Source of the DNA: Hymenopellis radicata
Lineage: Eukaryota > Basidiomycota > Agaricomycetes > Agaricales > Physalacriaceae
Direction of reading: 5' to 3'
DNA: 64,000 bases
Assembly: GCA_015501595.1 (NCBI GenBank)
Contig: JADNRX010000019.1
Span: forward strand, 186,001-250,000
Position numbers and translations under genes: made by a program. The notes beneath the pieces are model-generated. The model was given only the letters and a program-made list of their open reading frames with translations, ran no database searches and was not told the origin of the DNA. Positions 47,513-58,315 of the stretch are shown piece by piece (the stretch's first letter is position 1; every line of letters begins with the position of its first letter).

Positions 47513-48128
47513 ATGGATAATGGGGCGCTATTCGAACATGATTCTAACTACGACTTCAACCCTCAGAATGGCGGGCTTGAAGTCTCTCCATTTCGTGCTG
47601 GACTACGACACAGTATATGCACCAGAAATGGCGGCACAGAGGTACGTCGCGTGTCGTCAGTCCTGATTACTCTGAGAGGGAAGCACTTCATAGGTTCATC
47701 TATGACTACGTCCATCTTGCCCCTGGAAGACGTTCCGCAGAACGCGTGCTAGACGAACGCATGATAGACATCCTGTTTAATCGCCATGGAATTTTTCTAG
47801 GTGGCATTTTTGTCGAGTGTGGCATTGAGACGTTGGAGGACTTGCAGCGCGTTGCCTCAGCTTGTATCGACGTCAGATTCAGCACCATGCTGCGCTTGGG
47901 ATTCGGCCTGCCTGTTTCAGACCCTAATTGGGTATGCATCGAGGAGATCTTGAAGGAAGTAGGGTGCTGCGAGGATATCAAAGATGGTGCGCGCAAATTT
48001 CCTTTACGTTTGAAAATCAAAAATTCTGACTGCGTCCAAATGTAGGACGCTCAACATGCACAGAGAGACATCGTTCAGAGGTGAACTCGTATGTATTACG
48101 TGTCATGGAGGAGGACAAGGGGATGTAG
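47513..48128 (+). CDS. Small helical-domain protein, paralogue 4
   Basis: Modelled exons 47513-47641, 47677-47986 and 48046-48128 sum to 174 codons. The first intron (35 nt) is shorter than usual, so the start of exon 2 is uncertain. The shared domain reads LDERMIDILFNRHG, FVECGIETLEDLQRVASA, then LRLGFGLPVSDPNWVCIEEI and LKEVGCCEDIKD. The last exon ends YVLRVMEEDKGM. Part of this gene (from 47975) is duplicated at 48908-49240 in front of the KDZ gene. It is the closest upstream neighbour of the KDZ transposase and has the same orientation. Confidence 0.55.
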
Positions 48129-48259
48129 TACTCGATACAATGAAGACGGTGCATCTACGATGCTTTCTGGTGTTAGTACCGGGTGATTCCGCAAGATTTC
48201 AACTCGGACCTATTCCCCTTGGGATCTATCCGGGGGCTAGGCGATAGGATGTTCCAGAA

Positions 48260-48887
48260 TCCATTTCCTTGCTACGTCTGTGGATCTGATTTTCGTTATT
48301 TAGGGTATTCCAATGGCTGACTGGAGGCTGATGATTCCCCACATGTTGGAGGAGACTATTCGTCATCACGGTTTGGGCAATTCAGTGACAGATCCCAAGT
48401 GTTCTGCTTGCGGCGACGCGCTAAGCACTTCGCCTCACGAACAAATGGCGACCGACGAACCGATCGGGACTTGCGAGGAGCTGTACCGCTGTCAAGATTG
48501 CGGGGAGTTCCTGGAATGCAAGACGTGTTCGATAAGGCGGCATTCCCATTCGCCATTGCATAACATCAGGGTACGTAAATTGGTTTAACGAGCTTGTACT
48601 GGTCTTGACAGTCGATTGATAGGTCTGGCGGGATGAGTGCTGGACGCGCACGACTCTGGGCGAGATGGGTTTGGTGTACCAATTGGGACATCAAGGAGGA
48701 CCGTGCCATCACGCTGACAAGACGCCACGCATCATGACGGTTATACACAGTAACGGAATCCATATCGTCCCTTCCAATTCTGTTCATGTAACGTTTCCGA
48801 CGGCGAACTTCCCTGGCAACAATGCATGCGAAATGGATGGTATCCGGGGACTCCGCACAGTCCACAAACATGCGCGACGATGACAGT
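48260..48887 (+). pseudogene. Orphan copy of KDZ cysteine-cluster exons
   Basis: About 95% identical to 49751-50378, covering exon 2 and the start of exon 3 of the KDZ gene. It keeps MADWRLMIPHMLEE, CSACGDAL, YRCQDCGEFLECKTC and the intron between. It lacks exon 1 and everything after the VRNGWYP-like region, where it breaks into GIRGLRTVHK and a stop. It arose with 48908-49240 by tandem duplication. Confidence 0.85.
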
Positions 48888-48907
48888 CTTGACCGCGCTT
48901 GGGATTC

Positions 48908-49240
48908 GGATATCAAAGATGGTACGCCAATTTGATTCAGGTTTCAAAATCAAAATTCCTGACTGCGTCGAAATGTAGGACACTCAAGATGCAGAGAGGG
49001 ACATCGTTCAGAGGTGAACTGAGATGTATTGAGTGTTATGGCAGAGGACAAGGGCATGTAGTACTCGATATAATATAAAGACGGTGCATCTACGATGATA
49101 TCTAGTTAGTACCGGGTGATTCCGCGAGATTTCAAATTTCAACTCCGACCGTCCAAACTCCGACCTGCATTGGCAAAGGGTTTCTTCCACCCTATTCCGC
49201 CTTGGGATCTATCCCGGCGCTATGCGTGTCGCGATAGGAC
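48908..49240 (+). pseudogene. Duplicated 3' end of paralogue 4
   Basis: Homologous to 47975-48240: the GATATCAAAGATGG splice region, an intron, and the last exon. The copied last exon has a TGA after GAGGTGAAC, and a further insertion follows. This remnant separates the orphan cysteine-cluster copy from the intact KDZ gene. Confidence 0.75.
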
Positions 49241-49288
49241 ATACGATAAAGTCAGTCTCCTCCTTTCTCTGGAAAGTTCCCTAACAGT

Positions 49289-52200
49289 ATGACTGCACCA
49301 GACCCGCCGCTCTACGATGCGACCGACACCCTCGCGCGACGCGTCTATGAATTGGGTACCCTTGGTGTGACTTCTATCCCAGGGCGCCGGGCTCGCGGTC
49401 GGCCTAGGGAGGGGGAAGGGCATGTGCAGCACTCCGTGCCAGAGGGCGACTTTGAGACTCAGGCGCGGGATCATACCATTCAGTTCTTGGACTCCGGACA
49501 GATTAACACGACCACTCTACCATCCGCAAAGCGCCAGAAACTGCGGCCAGCAGATCTCGTAGGCGAGTACACTGCCTTCAACCCGTTATCGGACGCTACG
49601 GGGGATTCTGAGAACCCTCGACCGGTGCCTCGCATCTACGACTTTGGTGGAGGTGTAGAGTTTGTGGATGAGGATGGGGAGGATCTTTTCGAGGAGGATA
49701 TTGAAGTTGGGGATAAAAGGAAGCGATACCAAAGTTCGGTGAGTCCTTGTTCCATTTCCTTGCTACGTCTGTGGATCTAATTTTCGTTATTTAGGATAAT
49801 CCAATGGCTGACTGGAGGCCGATGATTCCCCACATGTTGGAGGAGACTATTCGTCGTCACGGTTTGGGCAATTCAGCGACAGATCCTAAGTGTTCTGCTT
49901 GCGGCGACGCGCTAAGCACTTCGCCTCACGAACAAATGGCGACCGACGAACCGATCGGGACTTGCGAGGAGCTGTACCGCTGTCAAGATTGCGGAGAGTT
50001 CCTGGAATGCAAGACGTGTTCGATAAGGCGGCATTCCCATTCGCCATTGCATAACATCAGGGTACGTAAATTGGTTTAACGAGTTTGTACTGGTCTTGAC
50101 AGTCGATTGATAGGTCTGGCGGGATGAGTGCTGGACGCGCACGACTCTGGGCGAGATGGGTTTGGTGTACCAATTGGGACATCAAGGAGGACCATGCCCT
50201 TACGCTGAGAAAACGCCGCGCCTCATGACGGTTATTCACATAAACGGGATCCATATCGTCCCCTTCCATTTCTGCTCATGTTACATTTCCGACCACGAGC
50301 TTCCTTGGCAACAAGTCATGCGAAATGGATGGTATCCGGCGACTGCGAAGAGTCCACAAACATGCGCGACGATGACAGTGTTGAATTTCTTTCGCCGGAT
50401 GAAGGTGACTGCCTCAGTCAACGTGCGGGACTTTCTAACTACGGTGGAGCGCATCACCGACCCCTACAACACCGAATGGACGCCAGACCGATATAAGGCC
50501 TTTGGGAGGATGCAGCGCCAGTGGAATTTCCTTATGAGGGTCCGACGCTCTGGGCTTGGACACGAGGAGGGTGGTTTAGACGCTGCTAAGGCTGGCGCTT
50601 TGATCGTGCAGTGCTGGGCGTGCCCCAGGCTCGAAGTGAACTTGCCGCCTAATTGGCAGGATGTCGCTGCCAAATATCAGTAAGTTATCTCGATTGCGAG
50701 AGGAGACAGCGTCTAATATTGTCGTCAAGATATCGCTTTCAGCCTATAGTGTCGGCGGACGCCAATTTCCGAATGAAAGAGAAAATGAAACCGGAACCGC
50801 GAGTGGATTGGCCTTTGTACGACGGTCTGGGAGTTCAACCGAATCGAAATGCGTATCTGGATTGGCTTGCAACGTATGTCACAGAGGAGGAGGTTCGTAT
50901 TCGTGATCGTCAAAATTGCGAAGCTTGACTGATGAGCGTGTAGGTATCCACTTGCATAGCCTTCGCAGCTTTATTGCAGAAGAACACTCGCTTTACGGAA
51001 GGTCTCCGGACGTCTGGAGTCATCGGTGTCTGCTGTGCTCGCCATGAGCTGTTGTTGGGTTTAGGTGACTTGCAAAAAGGGGAGAGGTATGTGTTGTATT
51101 ACCTCAAGTGGATAACTACTGACAGAACTACAGGTTTAAGAACACCGATTACATACTGTATTCCGCGCTGTCTCGGATGGGCCTGCAGAGCGCCGCTGTG
51201 ACCTACGACATCGCGTGTCAATATAAGAAGAACTGGGGTACACGGATCGACGAACTGCCGGCGGAGCTGCGGGAGCACGACGTTCCCGAAATTCTTTGGG
51301 CGCTGCCCGTGTGGCACGGAAACGTGCACGACGTCAAATGTGAGACGTCGGAGTCGTTGAAGTACAAGGTTGGGGTGGGTAAGACGGATGGGGAGGGAAT
51401 CGAGCGGATATGGGCCGTGTTCAACCCATTCTCATACATGACGAGAGAGGAGCACCCTGGTGCGAGACACGACGATATCGAAGACAAGACGAACCATCAT
51501 AATTTCCTGAAGAATACAGGTCTCGGTGCGTATTCTCTTTGGTGTTATTCCTTCGGCTGATGACGATGATTGTTCTAGGTGATAGCTTGCTGCGTAAACT
51601 GAAGATTGCCTTAGAGGAGCGGATGGTACAAGTCGCTTCCTTCGATGAAGTGAATTCGACTTTACGAAGTGATCTACGTAGTGAGTGGGGAGCAATGGTG
51701 GTAGACTGGCTGGCAGATCCCACGAAGCCAAACCCTTACGCGCCGCCTGGGAAGAGTGAGTTTTTTTCACGACGACATTAGGCCATTCACTGACAAGACG
51801 TGTAGATGGCTTCAGCGAAGCGACGGCTCGTCGCGATTTGGAGAAGGAGGAAGCTGAAGAGGAGGCTAAAGACCGCGCCACGGAGGCAGACGGGGAGCAG
51901 GCGGAGGATTCTGACTGCGAGGATGTTGAGCCGCCGACGTCTACCGTACGCCCAGGGCAGCACGAGGGTGCGCGACGAAAAAAGAAAAAGACGAAGGACG
52001 GTAACAACGACCGCGTCAGCATGGCAGGCTTCATCATCATGGGTTTGCAGATAGAGGATGGCCAGTAAGTGGACAGTAGTTGTGGACTTGATATCAATTG
52101 AATGCATAACAGAGCTCGACTCGTGCAGGAGAAGACGTCTGCGACAAATTTGACGCTCGCGCAAGAGAGCAAGGTCCATCAGCGTCGTCGCGGTTTGACG

Positions 52201-53340
52201 GTGAAGATCAAGGAGTTTCGTAAATGGCAGGCCGTCTACATGCCTGGGGTGGACGGTATATTGAAGGAGGACGAGCACAAGCGACGGGAGACTCAGTCCT
52301 CTGCCCCACTTGCGGAGGATGTCAAGCTGTACCTGCCCTCGCAATGTGCTGGCCGTTTACGTCGGCGCTCGAAATGTCCTAAGCGTCTGATCAACCAGGA
52401 GGCTACGTTGCGGAAAGGCCAATGCAGTGAAGCTCTAGATCGCCTGCGCTCACGCCTGATAGCAAAGCGCTATTTAACCAACTTTCGGAACGCGCATCAC
52501 GTCGGCCAGAAGGATACCACGCGCTCCTCGAAGTTGCTCTCTTCAATGTCGGCCAAAGTTCAGCAAGCTACGAGGAAGTATCGGGTGGCGAGGGCAGCGC
52601 TCGCTGATCTGACGGGCGAGGCGTCGTGTGGAGCATTCCGAGTCCTTCATGACAGCGACGTCAAGGTTTATCAAACGGCAGAATCAGACGCAGAGGCAGT
52701 GAAGAAGTTGGGTCGGCTGGATAGGCGAGACAGCAGGGTGACGGCTAGCGGGCGCGTGAAGCGAGGGAAGGGGAAGCGGACTGTTCACGTAGCGGGGGAA
52801 ACAAGGGCGACTATGTCTTGGATATGGACGGCGAGCGGCGGTCCCGACGCTGAAGAAGATGGTTATCTGCATGAATGTGCGTACGTTTCGTTGTGTCCTG
52901 ATGTTTAAGTCGCTAACCCATCCACAGGTGTGAGAATTGAGTGGGCGAAGGCTCTTGCCCGCAAGACACGTTGGGCGGAAGAAGTGGAATTGTTGAAGGA
53001 GGAGATGCGCCGCGTGCTGAGGACGTTAAAGTGGGAAGAGGAGCAATGGAGTCGACGTGCGAATGCAGTCGTTGAGCATTTGCGCTTGGCGGAAGCGCAG
53101 GGGCGTCGTGGGTACGCATTGCGACAAATGCGAGATCGTGCGCGCATTCGCGAGTCGTTCGAGGAGCTTTGGCTGAGGAGTGCGCCAGCAAGAGGGCGTA
53201 AGGCGGGAGCAATGGATGGAATGGCGCTTGCAGCGCTGACGACGTTGATCGAGGGTGAAAGGCGCACTGACGAGTTTGGGTTGGCGCCGGATATGGATTT
53301 GGTACCTGGCGTCGAGGATGACGTGGGCGGCGCATCGTAG
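49289..53340 (+). CDS. KDZ-superfamily transposase (intact gene)
   Basis: Ten exons (49289-49738, 49795-50061, 50114-50679, 50730-50892, 50944-51086, 51134-51525, 51579-51755, 51806-52064, 52113-52876, 52928-53340) sum to exactly 1,198 codons with no internal stop. Residues 1-150 are low-complexity with a basic KRQK patch. A CxC-type zinc cluster follows: C183, C186, C207, C213, C216, C222, C225, H230, H232. The RNase H-fold core has SADANFRMK (D438; DGNF in most relatives), CARHELLLGLGDLQKGER, TYDIACQY (D555), PVWHGNVHDVKC and GVGKTDGEGIERIW (E617/E620). These motifs define KDZ transposases, which cut and join element DNA. An Asp/Glu/Lys-rich segment and a long coiled-coil C-terminus follow. 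Only the intron 4 donor (GTTCGT) is weak. Element termini were not found. Confidence 0.92.
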
Positions 53341-53818
53341 ATTACGCGTCTGTATGATTGATTTGGGCAATGTGACGGGATTTTTGACCACCTACCATTT
53401 TGGGCATGCCGCCCATATCTTTTTATAGCCAGCTTCCCGATGGGGAGGCATCGACGGACGACTCAGGGACCAGTCCGGACGAGTGGCAGGCAGGTGACTG
53501 TACTTTACCTAAATAGAGCCTGGGGAGTTATATAAAGTGGATGGCAGTCGGCCCTCTGGCCACTGCCAGCCTTAAGGAAACATTTATTGTGGCAGTTGCC
53601 AGGGGAAAGGTAATTTTCTACAACCACAGGTGTGGAAGGACCGGCAACCGCAACCGGTTGCCCAACGCGACTTTTTGCGTCAACCGTGGACTGCAACCGG
53701 TCCTCGACAAGGACCGGTTGCAACCGCGGTCTTTCCGGTTGGGACCACTAACGGTCGCAACCAGTCGCGACCGGTTGGGACTGACATACAATACCCACCT
53801 AAATCCTATTCATGCGTG
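53341..53818. repeat. Non-coding, with CAACCGGTTG motif cluster
   Basis: No gene is seen. Bases 53630-53785 contain at least eight ACCGGTTG/CAACCGG motifs in both orientations, like subterminal sites of a transposon. A GGCAGTTGCC motif is at 53592. The 3' end of a KDZ element might lie here, but I find no inverted partner upstream. Confidence 0.4.
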
Positions 53819-54256
53819 ACGAGCATCCCCAGGCAATGGCACGGGGACACTCAGTCATGCATGATGCAGGACTGGGTGGGTGGATGGTAGGGGTGGATGA
53901 TTATGTAGGAGGTAGTGGTAGTCGAGGAGGTGGCGGATGGCGAGTCGCGACGCGTCGTCTGCATCCTGCAGCTAAGCTATAAGAGCAGTGAGTAAGAACT
54001 GTGTCGACGGCACCTGGAAACGCCGCCGACACCAAAGAAGCAGCAAAAAATACGAACAAAATCCATCACGTCGCCTGCAAGCGACGCAGCGGCCCAAATC
54101 CACCGCCCCCGCTCTTCAAGCGCGCTGTTAGGCGCGGCGGGTGGGTAGTGAATAGCGCGGGTTCGGGTCACCCGGACCGGGTCATCGTCGGGTACAATAG
54201 CGGGTCGGGCTCGGGTTGGCGGTCCGTGACCCGGCCCCTACCCGTTACCCTTTTGA
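53819..54256. mobile_element. hAT-like fragment
   Basis: GAGCATCCCCAGGCAATGGC and the following 70 bases match the interior of the hAT-like elements near 665 and 3018. The rest is CGGGT/ACCCG-rich and non-coding. As in the Copia nest, a family C element follows. Confidence 0.4.
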
Positions 54257-56643
54257 CAGGCCATGCTGTAAAATGAGGGGTAAATCGGTGGTTATAGCCA
54301 CAGATGCAGTTTGCATCATCAGTGGTTATTTCCACTGAGATCCTGACCCTAGCTCAGCTCACTGAAACCCTAAAGGCTGCCACCCATTATAATATTATAT
54401 TCCTGATGGCTTTCAAATCGGCTGGCGGCGCAGCTGCAAAAAAATTCGGTATTTTCCGATATCTTTCCCACGCTCTGCGCCGTACTGGGGCTGCGCATTG
54501 GCTACACGACGGGATAGCGCCAGCAGGCATTCAATATTCTGCTTTCAGTGGCCTTTAGCTTGGCATGGGTGTCTAGGAGCGAACTACGACAATTGCATCT
54601 CTATTCTATGGCTGGATGCGCTGGATGTGCTGCCCCCACCCCGGATACCGTTGGAATTCGGCATCTGCCGGATCGTGGAACCAGACCGCCGCGGGCGGGG
54701 CTTTGGGGCGGGCGCTTCAGGAGGCAAATACTACTTTCAGTCTATTTCAGATAGTGCTTGCCAGTATATTCAAGCTAACATCAGTGTGTAAACTACCCAA
54801 GCACTGCTGGATGGCACGCGGCGGGCTGTACGCCGACTGTTCGGTATTTTCCGGGGACATTCCCACGCTTGGGCACACGCTGTTGCTGGCGGGTACTGCT
54901 GGCTGAAGCGCATTCCAGTACATATATTTGCCTGTAATACACGACAGTTATAACTGTAGTCTAATACATACGTATCTGCTGTTTAAATGCTATATACTTG
55001 CCCGCAATCGTTGGATGGCGCGCAGCAGTCTTGGATGCACACGGTGGTTAGGCATTTGCCGAGCACGTTCCCACTGCTCATGCCACGCGGCTCAGAATTG
55101 GATGCTCAGCGCAAATCAGGGCGGACCCGGTAATCAACCGGTTATTCACTGCCAAAGCGCGCCTTCCGCACTCGAAATATTTTGGCATGGGCTATAGGTG
55201 GGCAAACAGGAGCATGAAGAGCTCAGAAAAATTTCTTAAATGAGGTTTAATCTGTTTCTTTCGACTTCTTAACTTACAGATTTTTCAGTGCTATCCCTAG
55301 CTCGCTATCGCAGTAATCGTTTCGGTCCAATGAAAAGTCCTATTTTGGAGTACTCAGCGTGCGGGACGGCGGGAATGAAGCAACCCGGAGTTAATCGGAA
55401 TATCGTCGCAGGGGTCATTCTTCAAGATGTCGCAAACCCCAGGGTCACCACCTAAAGAGACGAGGTGATATTGAATAGGTCCAATTGAAGTCCAATAAAG
55501 TCCAATGAAGACCGAATATCTGATCGGGCGTCGGGAGGTCAGCATTCGGGACGTCAGGCTTCCGAGGCCTTAAAAATATCTTGTAAATTCATATTTTAAT
55601 ACAGTCTATAACTGTACACAAGCACGGGCTGGTAGCTATAGGTGGTGAGTAAAAGTCTCATTGAAGTCCCATGAACTCAAAGGGTAAGGTAGATACACGA
55701 TCGTATACTTACCTCTCACCTTCTTACCTCGTCAACTTTCCTCACCTCCTGCACTCTGGTCCGGCGTTCGTTTTGGGATGGTTGGGCATGGTACGCCGCA
55801 CTCAGGTATGCGCAAAAATAATTGTATTGAGCTCTTGCAGCTCCTAGAAATGCCCGATGCTGTTGCAAGCAACGCGCCGGATCCAAATCATTATATCTAC
55901 GAGCCACATCCTCCGCCCACTCTGCGCTCGCTCGCCTGCCCTATCCCGACGCCCACCCCAGTATTTCACCTGTTTCTATGCTGGTCGACGCCAAGCGCCG
56001 CCGTCGACATCGTCAACGAACAGGCTGTCCTGATCGGGCAACCCATCTTTCCCTCTCACCACGACCACGGCTTTTGGATCTCCGCGCTCTATCTTGCCCA
56101 CGACTCTCAAGTGCATCACCGTCTGCACCTGTCTCTTCGACCACTCTCCTGTCCTCTCGGGCCCGAAATGCGAGTACGATCAGACAGCGGCTTCAGCGCA
56201 TACGGCGGACATACGATGGAAAAATGTTTGTGAGTGCGTCGCGATTATCACCGGCAGCGAAGGAGCGACAGAGGTGGTGACTGCGACGATTGTTGGGCGT
56301 CGTCAGTCTGTTGGAGACCGTCGTCGTCGTCTGCTGGCGACGACGACACACCAGGTGCGTTGTCGCTCTCTCTTGGGCTCGTTCTTAAATTTTTTATTCC
56401 CAGTAACTCCTCTTGACACGACACTGACGCCTCTTCTCAGCGTAAGCCCTGGTCGGCAGGCGGCTATTTTCATTTCAATATCTCACATGGACCGCGCCAC
56501 CAAAAATCCGAACCCACGTCTGAAGCGGTGGCGGCAACGAATCAAACAACGGCGGACTCGCCAGCAAATGCAACGGCGGCGGATAACGGATTCGATTTTC
56601 ATCTGGCCCGTAGCCGTCAACCCTCCTCCCATCCACTATCAAA

Positions 56644-56693
56644 TCCCCCCCGCTAAAGGGTAGCCTCGGGAGGTTCGAATCCTCCGAGGGGGA
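56644..56693 (+). other. tRNA-like hairpin, copy 2
   Basis: A 50-base unit with C7, the GCTA/TAGC mini-stem, the GGAGG-TTCGAAT-CCTCC arm and GGGGGA, nearly identical to 5770-5819. Confidence 0.4.
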
Positions 56694-56893
56694 ATCTTTT
56701 ATCCTGCCTTCTTGCCTCGACAGTCTCCACGGAGAAATCTGCGGTCCGTACGACGTGTTGTTACACCCACTGTTTTGAGCTGCCGACACCGTCTCACTGG
56801 CCTGCCCTCCCATCGACTGTTTTTCATGCTGGGTCGGCGTGCGCTGCTCTGTTGAGCGGCGCCATCGCCATCCCGCATGAGCGACGTAATGTG

Positions 56894-56919
56894 CGCGCAC
56901 GGACCATGGTCCGTGCGCG
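56894..56919. repeat. 26-bp perfect palindrome
   Basis: CGCGCACGGACCA and its exact complement, centred on CCATGG. The corresponding site in family C copy 1 (near 5920) has decayed. Confidence 0.9.
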
Positions 56920-57475
56920 GGCGGAGTCCAAACTGTTGATCCCACCTCGCAGCGACGCTCCATTTCTTTTCAACTCGACTATCCCGCACCAGGGACGCGT
57001 CTTCTATTCCATTCATCTGCCAGCGTTTTCACCATTGTTTGGATCCGAATCAAATCCAAGGCGACAGCGTGTGTCGGGACGATTACCAGCGGTGATGGAG
57101 CCCAGCACCAAGGAGCAACGGACGCACAGACTGCCGTAGATACGACGTATGGGAATTGTGGTCGGCTGGAGGCCGTCGTCGTTGTCGTCGGCTAGCAATG
57201 ACAATACGCGAGGTACGTTGTCGCTACCTCTTTCCAACGTTGCTCTAAGCCTTGTAACACGGAATCTCAGGACGAGGCGTCGTCTTCCCACATAAGCCCT
57301 GGGCAACAGGCCGCTATCCTTCCCTCAGATTCACAGATCGGGACCGCGAAGCATGGAATAAGGATACGATGAAGGCGCACTGCAGTGCGACCAGCCCGCA
57401 GGCGGCAGCGGCAGGCGTTCACGGAATTTCGTCCACAGTCTTTTCACCCCCATCCGCATTCCGGTCATCAAGAAA

Positions 57476-57525
57476 TCCCCCCCGTTAAAGGGTAGCCTCG
57501 GGAGGTTCGAATCCTCCGAGGGGGA
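57476..57525 (+). other. tRNA-like hairpin, copy 3
   Basis: Same 50-base length. The mini-stem is GTTA/TAGC, which keeps pairing through a G-T wobble. It is 782 bases downstream of copy 2 in the same repeat. Confidence 0.4.
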
Positions 57526-57665
57526 ATTCTTTGCAGTCATATTCCGGATGTTGACAACCAAGGATTCTCCGACCATTTGTGCACGACGACCTGCCTTTCT
57601 TCCGTGCTCTCGCCGCGCCATTTTCATGTTTTCGGGCCCTGCGCTGCGTTTTTTGAGGCTGGTAT

Positions 57666-57691
57666 GCGAGGCGCACAATTGTGCGCCTCGC
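57666..57691. repeat. 26-bp perfect palindrome, second copy
   Basis: Identical to 6419-6444. Confidence 0.9.
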
Positions 57692-58104
57692 GCCAGTCCA
57701 AAATACAACAACGGCCGTTCTTATGACCTCGCCTATATACTCCTTCAATTCCGTCAGCCTCACCGCCATGCGCGGTGTTCCAGGCGCGCCATACTACAGC
57801 TTGTCCGGATTTGGGCATAGTATTTTACCGCCGAATTAACACTAGTTTTTTTTACCAAACTTTCTGCCCGATTCGGACTGATCCGAATTTATTGCTGGAT
57901 TTGAGACGAGACTGAGTGATTAATATGCCCGAGGACCTCACAGGACCTCACAAATGCAGGCAATAGACTACAGGTGCTTATAAGCACAAAGATATGGCAA
58001 TACGGGACCTCGATCTGAGTGGTTATAACTGTGAATAGTGGAAACGGTAATTCTGGCTATAACCACAGATATATGGGTAGCTCTGCGGAAATGGTTGCTT
58101 TTGA

Positions 58105-58315
58105 GGACCCGATCCTCCTAAGTACTCAGTAGCGTGGTAAGGCAAGTACTACTACTTGCCAAATACTTTCTATATTGTAACTACAGGATTTAACAGATTT
58201 TTATAAATTTATTTGGGCTCAAACGAGCCCAACGTCGTTGCGGAAGAATTTCCGTCATCGCCGAGCTGGCCGAATGTCCCGGCAATCGCCGGATAACGAT
58301 CGGTCAGCTCTGATC
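58105..58315. other. Spacer between family C copy 2 and the TIR element
   Basis: AT-richer, non-coding sequence with CCGGCAATCGCCGG-type short palindromes near 58280. No feature is recognised. Confidence 0.4.

Larger units (their letters stand above)
54257..58097. mobile_element. Repeat family C, copy 2 (non-coding)
   Basis: Same ends as copy 1 (CAGGCCATGC and GGAAATGGTTG), here flanked by a direct 7-bp repeat CTTTTGA (54250-54256 and 58098-58104). It is about 200 bp longer than copy 1 and has two tRNA-like hairpins and two long palindromes. No coding region is conserved with copy 1. The superfamily is uncertain. The CA start and 7-8 bp duplication could fit hAT. Confidence 0.7.
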
